Part shown: piece after piece, positions 1-11,065 of the stretch
How positions within the stretch are numbered: position 1 is the first letter of the stretch
Layout: every line of letters starts with the position of its first letter
Notes under the pieces: generated by a model
Database searches by the model: none
What the model saw: only the letters and a program-made list of their open reading frames with translations
What the model was told of the DNA's origin: nothing
Position numbers and translations under genes: made by a program
Assembly (NCBI GenBank): GCA_022376515.1
Contig: WTXI01000335.1
Coordinates: 1 to 37,951, forward strand
Origin: Lactifluus volemus
Lineage: Eukaryota > Basidiomycota > Agaricomycetes > Russulales > Russulaceae
Reading direction: 5' to 3'
Length of the DNA stretch: 37,951 bases

Positions 1-354
1 GGATGAGCGATCGATTGAGTGCCTCGAAGCGACCAAGATAAATGGAAGAATGAGTTTTGAATTTCAGACACTGTTTAATTTGTTTTTTGTTGTGTTCATA
101 AAGGCAGGGAATCAGGCAAAGGGGGAAAGCAAACTACGCACTGTCACGTCGTCAGTGATCTTGAGAACAAGTTTTCCCTCTGAAGATTTCCATTTCACGC
201 TGTACCGAGTCTTCTCCCAATAGCTCAGCCCCGAGCTGCTCGTTGGCGTCGTATCGAGGTGGTGGATGCGCCGCACACATACCTTTCTGGGTGAGCCGGC
301 GTATAAATTTTCAGCGGCTTCTTGATATTGTTGCCACGAGCTGATGTACACCAT
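1..354 (-). CDS. srp9: SRP9 (signal recognition particle 9 kDa subunit), 3' end cut by window edge
   Basis: SRP9 belongs to the Alu-domain side of the signal recognition particle and, with SRP14, binds SRP RNA and delays elongation during ER targeting. The ATG is at 354-352. Exon 1 is 283-354 (24 codons: MVYISSWQQYQEAAENLYAG then SPRK), exon 2 is 142-210 (23 codons), and exon 3 is 1-70 and runs off the left edge. The introns are 211-282 (GTATGTG...AAG) and 71-141 (GTGCGTAG...ACAG). The joined protein follows the SRP9-21 pattern: an N-terminal aromatic/acidic helix, 'SVKWKSSEGKLVLKITDDV', then 'CLKFKT' and 'FEALNRSL'. The extreme C-terminus lies outside the window. Family recognition is by pattern; the splice sites are read directly. 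Confidence 0.82.
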
Positions 355-2023
355 CGTTGCACGGTGAACTTCAGAGGGGTGGTGAGCATCAACTCTCGGC
401 GCTGAGAGATGTCGTGGATTTTGGATGGATGAGTCCGATCTTTCGGTTCAAGTTGACCTAACATCGCGTGACTGTAGGCTTGCGCGCTTGCTTTGCTTGG
501 CAGCCACACGGACGAATCAAAGTCAAATCTTCCACTAGTCAGTCGTAACTGGAGTGATGACTCGTAATTAATGGCGCATTTACTAAAGAATGTATTCTGA
601 CCATGTTACTGAGTGCAAGTACGGTAAATCGGATCAACTATTGATACCAGTTCATTTCGTCGACTATGACGTCAACTTCACCGCGTATATAGGTTTGTTC
701 TGGGTCTGGTCAGCCCACGGTTCTCCGTATTATGACCACCACACGCAGCCAGACAGCGTCGATAGCGGAAGTTGGTCATGATCACCCTTTCCAAAAGGCT
801 CACTTAGGAGAAAAGCGCCGCAGACTCGGAGAGACGAAGCGTTGCACTGACGGCAATGCGGAAAAGCCCCGGGAAGAATAATTAGAAAGAAATAAAGGAT
901 GGAATTACGACGACGGAAGGAAGGCGTGGGCGGTTACCGACCTCAGGTCGGTCCTGATCGGCCCTTAACAAAATGAGGGGCATTTAAACAATAAAGTGAG
1001 AGTGTAGGAATAAATTGAACGCGGTCACATTTTAACTTACTTTTTTCAACAGCCCCAAGAAGAGGCCATTAAATCGACGGAGTTGCCCGCTTCTATCTCC
1101 TACTGTTCCCAGTGCTTCCCAATTCCCAATGTACGCGGAGGGCGAGGATCAGCAGGCATAAAATAGACGAAAGATTATGAGGATATTGAACGAAGGATGT
1201 AAAATTCTGCTCACACGACACGAGGTGATCCGAAAAAGCATCATCGCTTAGGAAAAGAAGCTCTCCCCGATCCATTGAGCGGAAGAGGAACCGGCGGCGG
1301 ACGGAAGGTGACATTTTGGGCCATAATGACTGCGGTCAGATATGATTTGACCTCGATGAAAAAAAAAAGGCCTGGGAAGAAAGGAACAATCAGACGAAAA
1401 CTAGGGGCGAGTCGGATTCAAGTACGTACAGGTACTCGGTACACCTCAGGGACCAGACATGAAACACCGAGTCGCTTAGTGGAGCGGTGCATACCCAATG
1501 CGAATGATGAGCCCAGGAGTACAATCGTAACGAAACACCCACTCAGGATATTGCTTTGTCTCATCTCACTGAACCTGGAAAACCACAGTCCGTTTCCACC
1601 CGTCCTCCAAGTCATTGGATGATAGACAACATCTTTGGTAGGCGTCGCGGAAAGAGCGAGAGGAATATGGGCTCCCTTTGCACGAATTGAAAGCACGGAA
1701 TTGCTTTGCTAGAGTACGAAGGATATGGCAAGTGTCTGCTTCGGCTAACATGGCACTGACAGGAAATAAAAAGCTCTGCGCAACGCAGAAAGTACAAGTA
1801 CTGGTGAGGCGTTGGGGCCGATTCCACACAGCTCCCCACAGAGCCGCTCAACGACGATTGGATTAGTAAATGGGGTAATGGTCTGTAGTGTTGCTAGTAC
1901 GTAACAATATGTAAGTCTGCTGGATGTTCATCAGTAATGAGATGAGAGGACACGAACCACAGATTAAGTACACAATCGCCTCTTATTATGAGTATAGATA
2001 CAACGTAGCTCCTGGCCTCACTC
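355..2023. other. Intergenic stretch, no gene recognised
   Basis: About 1.7 kb between the SRP9 start and the myosin light-chain 3' end. Open frames here are all under about 115 codons, overlap each other on both strands and show no family pattern. I found no tRNA-like boxes or long repeats. The part next to 354 must hold the SRP9 promoter. Confidence 0.6.
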
Positions 2024-2776
2024 TTACCCCTGAGCCTCCGTCTCGTCGTCATTTTCATTAACTCGGAGCACCTTTACCCATTCTCTATAGTTGAAGTTTC
2101 CTTGGCGATCAGTGAACGGACCCTTCAGTAACCTGTCGATCTGTGCAAAAAAGGCACCCCAAGATTTATCTTCAGCTAGCACAGGGACACTGAGACATAC
2201 CTCCGGTTGGGACATCCTATCGCCGGTCTCACTTAACCACTTTCTCACTTCATCGCACTTGACCATTCCAGTGTCCGACTCGTCAAAGGATGAGAAGGCT
2301 TCGAGAAGCTCTGCCTCGGCGTCAAACTCGAAGAGGTGCTCGCTCATCATAGTTAAGAACATGGCAAAGTTGACTCCGCGATCACGGGGGTCTTCGGAGA
2401 GTGGCTGCGAGCCGGGCCCTCCACCCGGGCGCGACGTGAGCAGCTCTTCCATCATCTCTGCGGATGGTATGATGCCTAGTCGCGAAAAGAAAAGGAAAAA
2501 AGAAACAGGTGAAAAGTCAACACGTTTTCGTCACTTGGGGTTGCGTGTGGGCTGCGCACCTAGGCTAGCAAAGGTATCCTTCAAGTCACGTTCGCCAACT
2601 AAGCCATCTCTGTCCTGGTCTATGAGGGAGAAGGCTTCCTTGAACTGTTGGATCTGTGGTGGCTGGAAGAGAGAAAAAACTCCTGATGGTTCTCTGCGGG
2701 CGCGCGACGACTTTTGCGCCTTTGTAGAGTTGGTAGGGGTAACATTTGGTGAAAGGTGAGTTGGGTAACGCGACAT
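2024..2776 (-). CDS. rlc1: Myosin regulatory light chain (EF-hand)
   Basis: This light chain binds the IQ motif of myosin heavy chains, probably myosin II at the contractile ring. The three exons are 2560-2776, 2201-2475 and 2024-2140; the introns are 2476-2559 (GTGCGC...ACTAG) and 2141-2200 (GTATGT...GCACAG). The exon sum is 609 nt, giving 202 residues. EF-hand 1 has a complete loop at about residues 53-64 (DQDRDGLVGERD). The later EF-hands are degenerate, as usual for this family. The segment RREPSGVFSLF before EF-hand 1 aligns with the animal regulatory site ATSNVFAMF, so Ser31 matches the activating phosphoserine while the adjacent Thr is Pro. A calmodulin-type essential light chain would lack this basic phosphosite tail. 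The gene symbol follows fission yeast usage. Confidence 0.85.
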
Positions 2777-4253
2777 TGGGTGAGACCAACAAGAAACTCA
2801 TCCCGATTTAGAAATTGGCAATTACCACTATTTACCGAGATTTTAAAAGTCAGATACCGCTTATCATTGGTTGCCCCGCCCGTGTGCACATCCCCCAGCG
2901 GCTCTGGTGTACCAGTGATCATGGCAAGGGTCGTGATGTTTGGAAAGACTCCATCCTCGACTCTAAGTCAGGGCCAATGTGTTGTCCTTATTACAACAAC
3001 TTCGTCTTCTCGCATAGGCCGCTACGCCTTGCCTCAGCCACGGAAACCCTGACTTGGTGTGATCCATGAACGTTCATCTAAAGATAGTCATTGAACTCAG
3101 ATAACGCCTACTTGTTCTACACTCGGATATCAGCCAAGCAGAATGACGAACGTGTTCGATGCGCCTACATCGATTCCCACAAAACTTTCGACCTGTATGA
3201 TCGATCACCGAACTTCTAAGCAACACCTCCAGGAAAAGCCCACCTATCATTTGCCTTTCTTTGATTCAGGATCTCTATTGCCTTTCAAGAGGAGATGAGA
3301 TGTCCGGTGTCGTCTACACTTCGCAGAATTTCCAAATGGTACAACTCGGGTATCAAGCATCACCTTGGTGTAAAACTAGCTTTTACTGCCTCGTGTGACG
3401 CACCCTGAAGGAGAATTGACTTATGCAGTGAGACCTGTGCTCATCAAGTATGACACCAGAAAGACCGATGGCACCGAACGCCATGTCCGTGGGATGCGAG
3501 AATGTGGGCATGCATATGCATATGGTTCACTAAAGGATGACGCCATAGCCGCGCGGCCAGTCAACCAACGATCTAGTCCTTAGGACCATACCTTATCTCG
3601 GCAGACTTGGACCAGATATGGCTGTGTGGGCTGTGGCATCCGAGCAGGTGAACTGAGGGAAAGGCGTTTGCTCCGCCAAACGCGAGATGGCAAAGGTAGT
3701 GGTGGGATCCTTTCTGTGACGATGACTTTACCACTGACAGTATGCATTCCAGAGCTAAACCGGGAAGTGAACAACTTCAACATGCGGCGGAGACAATACC
3801 TCCTGCAAGACTTCGCCGGTTATGTATTTACCCAGTCGTACAACTGTCGTTGTCGTTGTTGGTTTGCATCACTAATCTGGCAGGCGCTATGAGGGTACGT
3901 CGATGCTGTTTCGAGGCCAACCGACATATGGTAACGATCTTGATGACTGTGGTCATCTATTTTGATAGGTTTCTCGGAAAATCAAATTCGATGATGGCAT
4001 GATAAAACAGGACAGGACTAGCTGGTCACGGTAGAGGGCTATCATGATTAAGCATAACAGGAAAGTGATAAGAGGAGCAAACCACGAGACCATTTGGGGA
4101 GAGCCTCGGACATGTCGCTCCATATGCGCACGCGGTATATCGGCCTAAAATCAATGAAAGCGGCATTTCTAATCGATTACAACATCGTCCAAACAAGGGT
4201 AACCACAAGAAAAAACATTCTATTTTCAGTGAACCGTAACTGGGACAATTAGT
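2777..4253. other. Intergenic stretch, no gene recognised
   Basis: About 1.5 kb with only short overlapping open frames on both strands (longest about 100 codons) and no recognisable family. No transposon ends or long repeats were seen. It would include the promoter of the light-chain gene at its left end and the terminator of the dehydrogenase gene at its right end. Confidence 0.55.
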
Positions 4254-5230
4254 CTACGAGGTTTTCCCAAAGCGGTTCCAAAGCAAGGACAAGACCCATG
4301 CACGGGGAAGCCACGAAAGGAGCCAGAAAATCGACGAACCGGTACCCAAAGTCATGTAAGTTGGTGGTTTAGAAGCCAGAGCTTTTCTAACCACCTGCTT
4401 TGCGAAGATATCAGTAGCCATTGGCGAAGACTGACTGAGATTCAATCGTGCCAAAATTTTCTCGGCGTACTTCGTGTAAAGGCTGTTCGGAGCTGGGTCG
4501 TAGCTCTGGTTTGCAGATAGATTGGAACGGACACCACCGGGGGAGACAAGTAAAACTTTGATGTTGAAAGGCCGGCATTCCATCTCTAACGTGTTGGTGA
4601 TGGACTGCACCGCTGACTTGGTAGCAGCATATATGCCACTCCACGGCAGAGGGCTAGAGAAAGTTTCACGCTCGACATCATCATCAAGAGCAGAAAGAAC
4701 GTGCGTACTGCTGCCCAACTATGGAACCAATAGTGATGAACATTCCTTGCTTGCGTGCAGCCATATGCGGGAGGACTGCCCGGTTCACTCGGAGAATCGA
4801 AAAGACATTCGCGTCAAAGGCAGCGCAGATCTGTTCCAGTGGCAATTCCAATGTGGGCCCTTGGAAAATATATTTCACGAAGCAACACTATGAAGGTATA
4901 GGCTTCACATACCATAACAACCGGTGCCAGCGTTATTCACGACTATGTCGATTTTTTCTTCCTTGTCTATGATGGTGTCGACAACAGCCTTGACCGCGGA
5001 TTCGTCGGTCACATCGAGTATAAGATGTTCAATTTGTGGGTGATGTAAAGCCTGCATCTTCTCCAACTTCCTGGCAGTTGCATATACCTTGCACCCTTGA
5101 GAAGCAAATTCCGCCGCACTGACGAGAAATTGGTCACCACTTTACGTTACATACAAGAAGCATGAACTTACAGATGAAATCCAATCCCTCCTTCGGAGCA
5201 ACCGGTGACAAGGACCACCTTTGTTGTCAT
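4254..5230 (-). CDS. Short-chain dehydrogenase/reductase, AYR1-like
   Basis: This is a classical SDR oxidoreductase using NAD(P)H. The closest pattern I recognise is the fungal 1-acyl-dihydroxyacetone-phosphate reductase group (Ayr1), which acts in glycerolipid synthesis at ER and lipid droplets. The four exons are 5172-5230, 4913-5118, 4709-4859 and 4254-4653, with introns of 53-55 bases. The sum is 816 nt, giving 271 residues. The start is fixed by the dinucleotide site directly after the ATG: MTTKVVLVTGCSEGGIGFHL (TGxxxGIG). NNAG follows, then the catalytic Ser in ITIGSIVG and the YxxxK pair in GIYAATKSA. A hydrophobic C-terminal stretch (SSIFWLLSWLPRAWVLSLLW) could anchor the protein to a membrane, as in Ayr1. 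The family is certain; the substrate is inferred. Confidence 0.85.
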
Positions 5231-6542
5231 TCTGCTTGCTTACAATTGAGTGATGAGTGAAAGATTGGACCTCGTTGATATTTCTCACGACTTGACGTGA
5301 CTCGGCTCTGCTTCTAATTGCACTGCAAGGTTACATGTCCGCTCGTAGCTTCTTGTTGGAGGTGCACCCGCAAAGAGTGTGCGCTTACGTTCCTCGTTTC
5401 CAATAGATGGGCACGTGACAGTATATAGGTAAATGTTTTGGGTGCGGAGAACGCTGGCCTGGGCGTGGTGGCGCGTCCCTGCGACCTGGCGTGGGCGACG
5501 TGGCAAAGTATGAGTGGGGACCGGCGGCTCCGGAAATCCTCGGGCGAGTCTGTTGCCTCGGATGCCAATATATATTTCGCCGTAAAATTGCTTTCTTCCA
5601 AACGATGAGGTTTGTACAACTCGTTTTTCGTCATGTTCACCATCTCGCTAGTCTTTAACCATATCCTATACATCCCCTAGCCCGTACTTTAAACTTAAAG
5701 CTACCACAGACCAGATTTAAAGTTCATGCCAATTTGCAATTTCAGCCAGCTGTATCGGCTCCTGCTAACTTTCGAAAACAAATGCCGTCTGGGGGCGAGA
5801 CTACAATTCAATTCCCAAAAATACCAATCAGTCAACTCAAAACTAGACTTTCCTGACCCATGAGGGTGCACACGACCCAGCAAGTGGCGAGTTTTTTTCT
5901 GTCTCGTGCCTTGTGATGACCATCCGTGACTCCGGACTACATCACTGACGTGGAAGAATAGTATGACCAAGCGGAGATTGAGGGGAATGTCTTTCTAGCC
6001 TTACCAATTTTCCGGTTCTAGTTCTAGAATTCTGGCAACAATTCGTTTTTCGTCAGTCGCCCCCACTCGCAGATTTCGTATTGCTTAATCGATGGTTCCT
6101 CTCATTGTCTTAGTCCTTTATCCTGGCCACGGCAGTTACCGGTAGTGCGGATAGGTAACTGCCCAACGGTGTTAATCGGAGCCTTTCCGGTGGGATGATC
6201 TTTTTTTAGGGTCTAGCTGCTTTTGCTATGGGATGGCCGCGGCGAGGGACTTCTGACTGGTGTAAATTGGGAAAAGATACCAATTGCCACGAGATGGCGC
6301 CAGTGGAGCGGTGTTGTTTGCGGGGGAGTCTCACTGCGGGGGAGTCTCATTCCGTGTGTCGGGAGTTGCGTATGAATCTATGGTAGGTTCTAGTTGCTGC
6401 TGCTTCTTCATCCGAAGTAAAGGGGACATTTCCCGGGCCTCAAAAGGGCTATACTTGGCACTCAGCATTTGGCCCACGGTCAAGTCCCTGCCCTGCTCAG
6501 ACCTGAGCATCCAACACCTTTTCGACCTGAGGAGCTTCTTCC
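5231..6542. other. Divergent intergenic region between the SDR and MFS genes
   Basis: About 1.3 kb that must contain both promoters, because the genes point away from each other. I see no coding pattern. Near the MFS start there is a perfect-but-one tandem 16-base duplication (6319-6350), listed separately. Confidence 0.55.
6319..6350 (+). repeat. Tandem 16-bp duplication in promoter region
   Basis: Two adjacent copies of TGCGGGGGAGTCTCA+C/T lie at 6319-6334 and 6335-6350 and differ only in the last base. They sit about 200 bases before the MFS transporter start. Each copy holds a GCGGGG core, which fits the SYGGRG motif of CreA/Mig1-type carbon-repression factors. That regulatory reading is inference. 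Confidence 0.6.
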
Positions 6543-8173
6543 GTGATGAGAGCCTCGATGCTTAGCAGAGGGGATAACAAGCTGGTCCTTGCCTTACCCC
6601 CAAAATCGTCATACTACGGCTCACCTGATGGTGAGGCCGCTTCAATATGGTCAGCGAGCACAATGGAAGGCCCGCGAGTAACGCGATTGTATCAATCCTT
6701 ACTTCTTGTCGCCGGATTTATGGCGACCTTTCAGACGATGGGTACGATCCAAACCTTTGGGATATTTCAGGTAAGACATCTAGCTCAGCCATTACGGCGA
6801 TTTTCTCATGAGCTTTGAATTTTCTAACAGGAATACTATACGTCCGAGAAGAGCAATATCGTCGACGGTCCTGGTCAATACTCCATGACCTCCCTCGTTG
6901 GCACGATTGGGGGCGGCCTTACGTGGAGTGGGAGCATTTTCGTCAGCGTGCTCCTCTCCAGTGGGTGTGATTTAAATCTCATGTGCCTCGCTGGTGCGGC
7001 ACTCATGAGCTCGGGGTTCATTCTCGCGAGTTTTGCTACGAAGGTAAACGCAACCGACATCAGTTCGCCTACCTTTCAACCCATATTCTTCTCCCATTAG
7101 CTCTGGCAATTATTCTTGACGCAAGCAATTCTTTTCGGCTTCGGAGCATCCATCTTGTACTACCCAATCACGTCACTGACCCCGATGTTTTTCGATCGAC
7201 ATCGCGGGCTTGCGATGGGCATTGCCATGGCCGGCTCAGGCGCGGGTGGATTGGTTTTTGCACCCGCCACACAGTCGTTGATTGATCGTTTCGGTGCTCC
7301 GGTGACACTACGTATACTTGGAGTATGGAATTTTGTGGTCTGCATTCCAATTGCCTTCGTTATCCGTCGACATCCGGCGTATAACCCAGTACGGCCGAGT
7401 CTCGAACTCGCCACAAAGGGGACATTCGTTTTGCAGGTACGTAGCAGCGCTACGCATATCCGCTCGAAGCTCGCTCACCTTCAGATCTGCAGTTGCTCGC
7501 GGCGTTCCTTCAAGCAGCAGGAAATATCATTCCCTTATATTATTTGACGACGTACTCAGTTGAAGTCCTCGGGTTGTCGGCCTCGACGGCCAGCGTGCTC
7601 TTGGCAGTAAATAATGCTGTCAATTGTCTGGCACGTGTTTCTTTGGGTCTACTGGCGGATTATGTGGGACGACAAAACACGATGATCGCTTGTGTACGTA
7701 CAAAAAAAACCCCCTTTTGACCATGTGCTGTCTCCTAACGCTCCCGGCTACTTTCCTTCTTTTTTTCGTAGGTCATTTTCTCCGGTCTCTCCCCGCTCGC
7801 ACTCTGGTTCAATGCCACAAGCGCATCTTTCGTCGCTTTCATAGTGCTTTACGGCATCTTTTCTGGGGGGTACAGCGCATTATTGCCTACCACCATAGCG
7901 GAGATTTACGGTCACGAACACTACTCCTCTGCCAATGCCGCTATTTACAGCATGCGCGGCTTGGGCGCGATATTTGGAGCACCTATTGCAGGTGCTATGT
8001 TGGGTAATCACCCCGGGACCACCAAACGATTGGCATCCCTGGCCCAGGTAAAAACGAGGTTCAATTTAATAGCTGGATTTGATGCGATACTTTTACTTAT
8101 CGCGGGTGTATGCGTCGTGTTTGTGAGGTTTTATGACGCTAGATATAAGCGTCAATGGCAATGGAATGCATAG
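6543..8173 (+). CDS. MFS transporter, fungal monocarboxylate-transporter type
   Basis: This is a major facilitator membrane carrier resembling fungal MCT/Mch proteins, which move monocarboxylates or related organic acids. The five exons are 6543-6770, 6831-7043, 7101-7436, 7493-7693 and 7772-8173, all joined in phase 0 by GT-AG introns of about 55-80 bases. The sum is 1,380 nt, giving 459 residues. Family marks are GIFQ-EYYTSE after TM1, GGGLTWSGS, the YYPITSLTPMFFDRHRGLAMGIA block, and LLADYVGRQNTMIAC between TM8 and TM9. The usual '(P)DGGxxAW' motif before TM1 is not seen; GPRVTRLYQS stands in its place, so the substrate is uncertain. Two other in-frame ATGs lie at 6546 and 6558; the choice of start is open. 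Confidence 0.82.
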
Positions 8174-8370
8174 ACCCTATATATCCATAGTTCTGGTAGC
8201 AATAATTGTCATCGTCTTACACGCAGATCCACAGGTACACTTTTACAGTTTAATGCTGCTACGAGTTGAACACATGGTGTAATTGTCACTCCCAACTGTA
8301 GCCGCGCAACTTGAAGCCGTGATCAAGATACTCAAACCTAATTCGGCTGACACCTCACAAAAACTATAAG

Positions 8371-9707
8371 CTACTTTCGCCTATTGTTCTGCATAGTAAG
8401 GATTTGGACGATGCGAATACTGGGCATGGCGAAAGTTTAGAGAAAAATAGGAAGTGAAAGCACAGTGTCACGTACAAAATGTTGAGCATATCGAGCTCGA
8501 GACCGATGGCTTCCTTCATGGGATCGCGTGCAATAAGACCTCGCTCAGCCAGCCGTGCATGGTGAAGGATCTTTTGTGTGCTGCGAAATGAAGAAGACAG
8601 AAATTCAGCGCTTCGACTACTGAGACGATCCCGTAACATACTCATAGAGCACAAAGCCACCGAAGACAGCGAGACCACCATACAAAGAGATGGATTCAGT
8701 GATAGCCAAGGCACGTGTACCGAGAGGGAGGGCCATGGGCGCGAGGGAGCTCAGCGCAACGACGGTGACACCAGCTAGCAGTGGACCACCCATATACAGA
8801 TACTTGTCGTTACTACACATCATGAGTAAGGTGCATAAAAATACGAGATAATTGAAAACTCACGTCGCAGTAGCCCCGACATAAGAAAGTGAGCCAACAA
8901 CGCCGCATGTATACAGCGCAGCTCGCGAAAGGATGGCCGGGCTCAGGAAAAACAAAGGGCTTAATGTTGCTGCTTGGCAAGCGTTGAAGGCCTATTGTGA
9001 ATGAATCACTAAGGTACGTATAGGGAGCTGGGAGTGACGACACTAACCAGCCAGAACATGTGCTTCTGGACAGTATTGTTCGGCGATGTGTAGTATACTC
9101 CCATAATGCTGCCGATACTACCGGCAAGACTGACGCCAAGCACAAGCCCTGAAAAGCGGGTATCAGTAACACGATTTAACTCCCTTGTCAATGTGCTTAC
9201 AAGGGTTTGCAGACATGATACGGAATGGCAGTCCAGCCCTAAACATGCCGCGAGCCGCCAACGCTGTTAATACGAGCCCTCCACCCGTGTACTTGAAAGC
9301 GTCATGTAGATAGGACCGCTCGGCTACAGAGAGGCTATCTCGTGTATCTCTGTTTAGAAATGCCTCTACACCAACGATAGTGCCCGCGACTGTGGCCTGC
9401 GAACGGGTGAATATGAGAAGGACGCCAGTACACGGGCTGTTGTGAGCTGACGTACAGCTGTAATTGCATAACGTCTCCAAGCCTCCCCTTGTGATGGACG
9501 AGATATGACCGCGGAATCGACGAGACTTCGCGAGGACTGTTGAAAGGGCTTAGGAATAAAGTTGGTAGGCCGCTTTGGAAGAAGTTCTAAAATCCGGGAT
9601 CGCGTCGCACTACCAAAGGGACGTAGAGGTAAGATATGTGGTCCTGAGCGAGAGGCTACAGGACGAAATAATGGCTTTGTGAAAGCGAAAAGACCGGGAC
9701 GCAGCAT
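8371..9707 (-). CDS. Mitochondrial Bax-inhibitor-1 family protein (GHITM/TMBIM5-like)
   Basis: This is a predicted inner-mitochondrial multi-pass protein of the GHITM/MICS1 group, which in animals affects cristae structure and ion exchange. The seven exons are 9456-9707, 9201-9396, 9048-9148, 8864-8991, 8642-8812, 8476-8580 and 8371-8419. The sum is 1,002 nt, giving 333 residues. The start at 9707 begins a Ser/Arg/Pro-rich leader (MLRPGLFAFTKPLFRPVASR) typical of a mitochondrial presequence. At least six hydrophobic segments follow, including VLGVSLAGSIGSIMGVYYTS and GPLLAGVTVVALSSLAPM. The C-terminal helix LELDMLNIFIRIVQIL is the Bax-inhibitor family ending. The last exon is only 49 bases and was found because this ending requires it. 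It is divergent to uL13m, another mitochondrial gene, 175 bases away. Confidence 0.83.
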
Positions 9708-9882
9708 AAGAGAGGGATGGGATGGTGGCTGTTGGATTCCGAGGCGAATTTGAGGTTTACGAAGACAAGCCGAGTGCCGACCCCTGACGCGGACGTTCGG
9801 CGCCAAAGATAAGATAATTGATAAGATGCAAACCCAAATCGGGGCAAGCTCAGTTTTGGAACATTTTTGGTCGTCGACCATC
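9708..9882. promoter_or_regulatory. Shared 175-bp divergent promoter of two mitochondrial genes
   Basis: The ATGs of the GHITM-like gene (-) and the uL13m gene (+) are separated by only 175 bases, so the two genes must share promoter DNA. No clear TATA box is visible. Co-expression is inferred from the layout. Confidence 0.5.
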
Positions 9883-10510
9883 ATGTCCCAAGCGATAGGC
9901 AACGTACGTTCCTTCATGTACCCTCGCATTCATATCTATTTGACTGAAAATAACTACATCAGACTGCCCTTGCTTATGCACGCGTGTGGCACCATGCTGA
10001 CGCGAAAGACCGTATCCTTGGAAAGCTGGCAGAGAGAATAGCAATTGTCCTCATGGGAAAGCATAAACCCATTTACGACCCAAGTGGTACGTTTTAATGA
10101 TTTTTTAAAATGTTATCTGACCTGAAAGTGGGAGATAGTTGACTGTGGCGATTATGTAGTCGTCACAAACGCTGGACAGGTCAAAGTTACAGGGAGGAAG
10201 GCGGATCAAATTATGTACCGGAAGCACACGCAATATCCTGGAGGCCTGAAGGAGACGAAGTATAAGGACATGCTGGAAAAGAAGCCAGATGAAGTACGTG
10301 ACCTGTTGTCTCTTTCACATTATCTCTTGAGGGACGCGGAACTCTCAGGTCATACGCAAGGCAGTGTCGGGCATGTTACCAAAGAATAAGCTCCGTGAAC
10401 GACGTTTGGAGAGGCTGCGAATATTCGAGGGCACAGATATGGGCATCTTCCAGAAGAACATTCTCAAACGATGGGAGGATGGGACACTGCACCTGTCACC
10501 ACCGTCATAA
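9883..10510 (+). CDS. Mitochondrial large-subunit ribosomal protein uL13m
   Basis: This is a mitochondrial ribosome component, homologous to bacterial L13 and yeast Mrpl23. The exons are 9883-9903, 9963-10086, 10139-10293 and 10349-10510; the sum is 462 nt, giving 153 residues. Exon 1 codes only for MSQAIGN. Typical L13 blocks follow in order: [63 protein letters not shown], then [20 protein letters not shown]. The family's 'HTGYPGG..' and 'VxGMLPKN' signatures are essentially complete. There is no long presequence, so import would rely on the basic N-terminal region, as in yeast. Confidence 0.9.
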
Positions 10511-11065
10511 GATAATTCGCAATTTCGTCACCACAATATTTCTGGTCATTCGACCAATAATACACTTCATGTATGTTTACTCATACTCGGTTTGCAGCCT
10601 GCAAAACTGTCCGAAAAATGAAAACAGTCGGCTTGCTTACCGTACATCGGTATAATCACGCGGACTTTCATGTTCGCGTCTTCCAGAATTCCCACTTATT
10701 GTATTGCCTGGGACAGTCATTGGTAAAGAATGGGCAAACATTCGTCGTAACGGATATACTACAAGCATAGAAATGAGGCCTCTTGTTGTATCAAGGTTCA
10801 AGGTTTCCCAATATCAACACGACGAGCGGATTAGCGTTCAGGCACACGTCGCAGACACAATTTGATAGGACTCGAGTGGGAACACTAATGTAGGCAAGAT
10901 ATAAGCAAAAACCATCCAGTCGTAATGCCAACTCACTGGCCTGAAAACCCACATCCTAGCACTTATTGTGCCCGCCACGACACTAGAGTTTTTAGCAGCG
11001 CAATGACACCACCTGGAACCAATGTACTTCCCCGAGCTTCCGATTCGTGAGCGTGATTCAGCGGG
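10511..11065. other. Convergent intergenic region, nothing recognised
   Basis: About 550 bases between the 3' ends of two converging genes. Short open frames exist but have no family pattern. It should hold both 3' UTRs. Confidence 0.55.

Noticed and set aside
9708..9929. Longer N-terminus for the GHITM-like protein
   Set aside because: It would run into the divergent uL13m gene and put an unrelated segment before a good mitochondrial leader; ATG 9707 was preferred.
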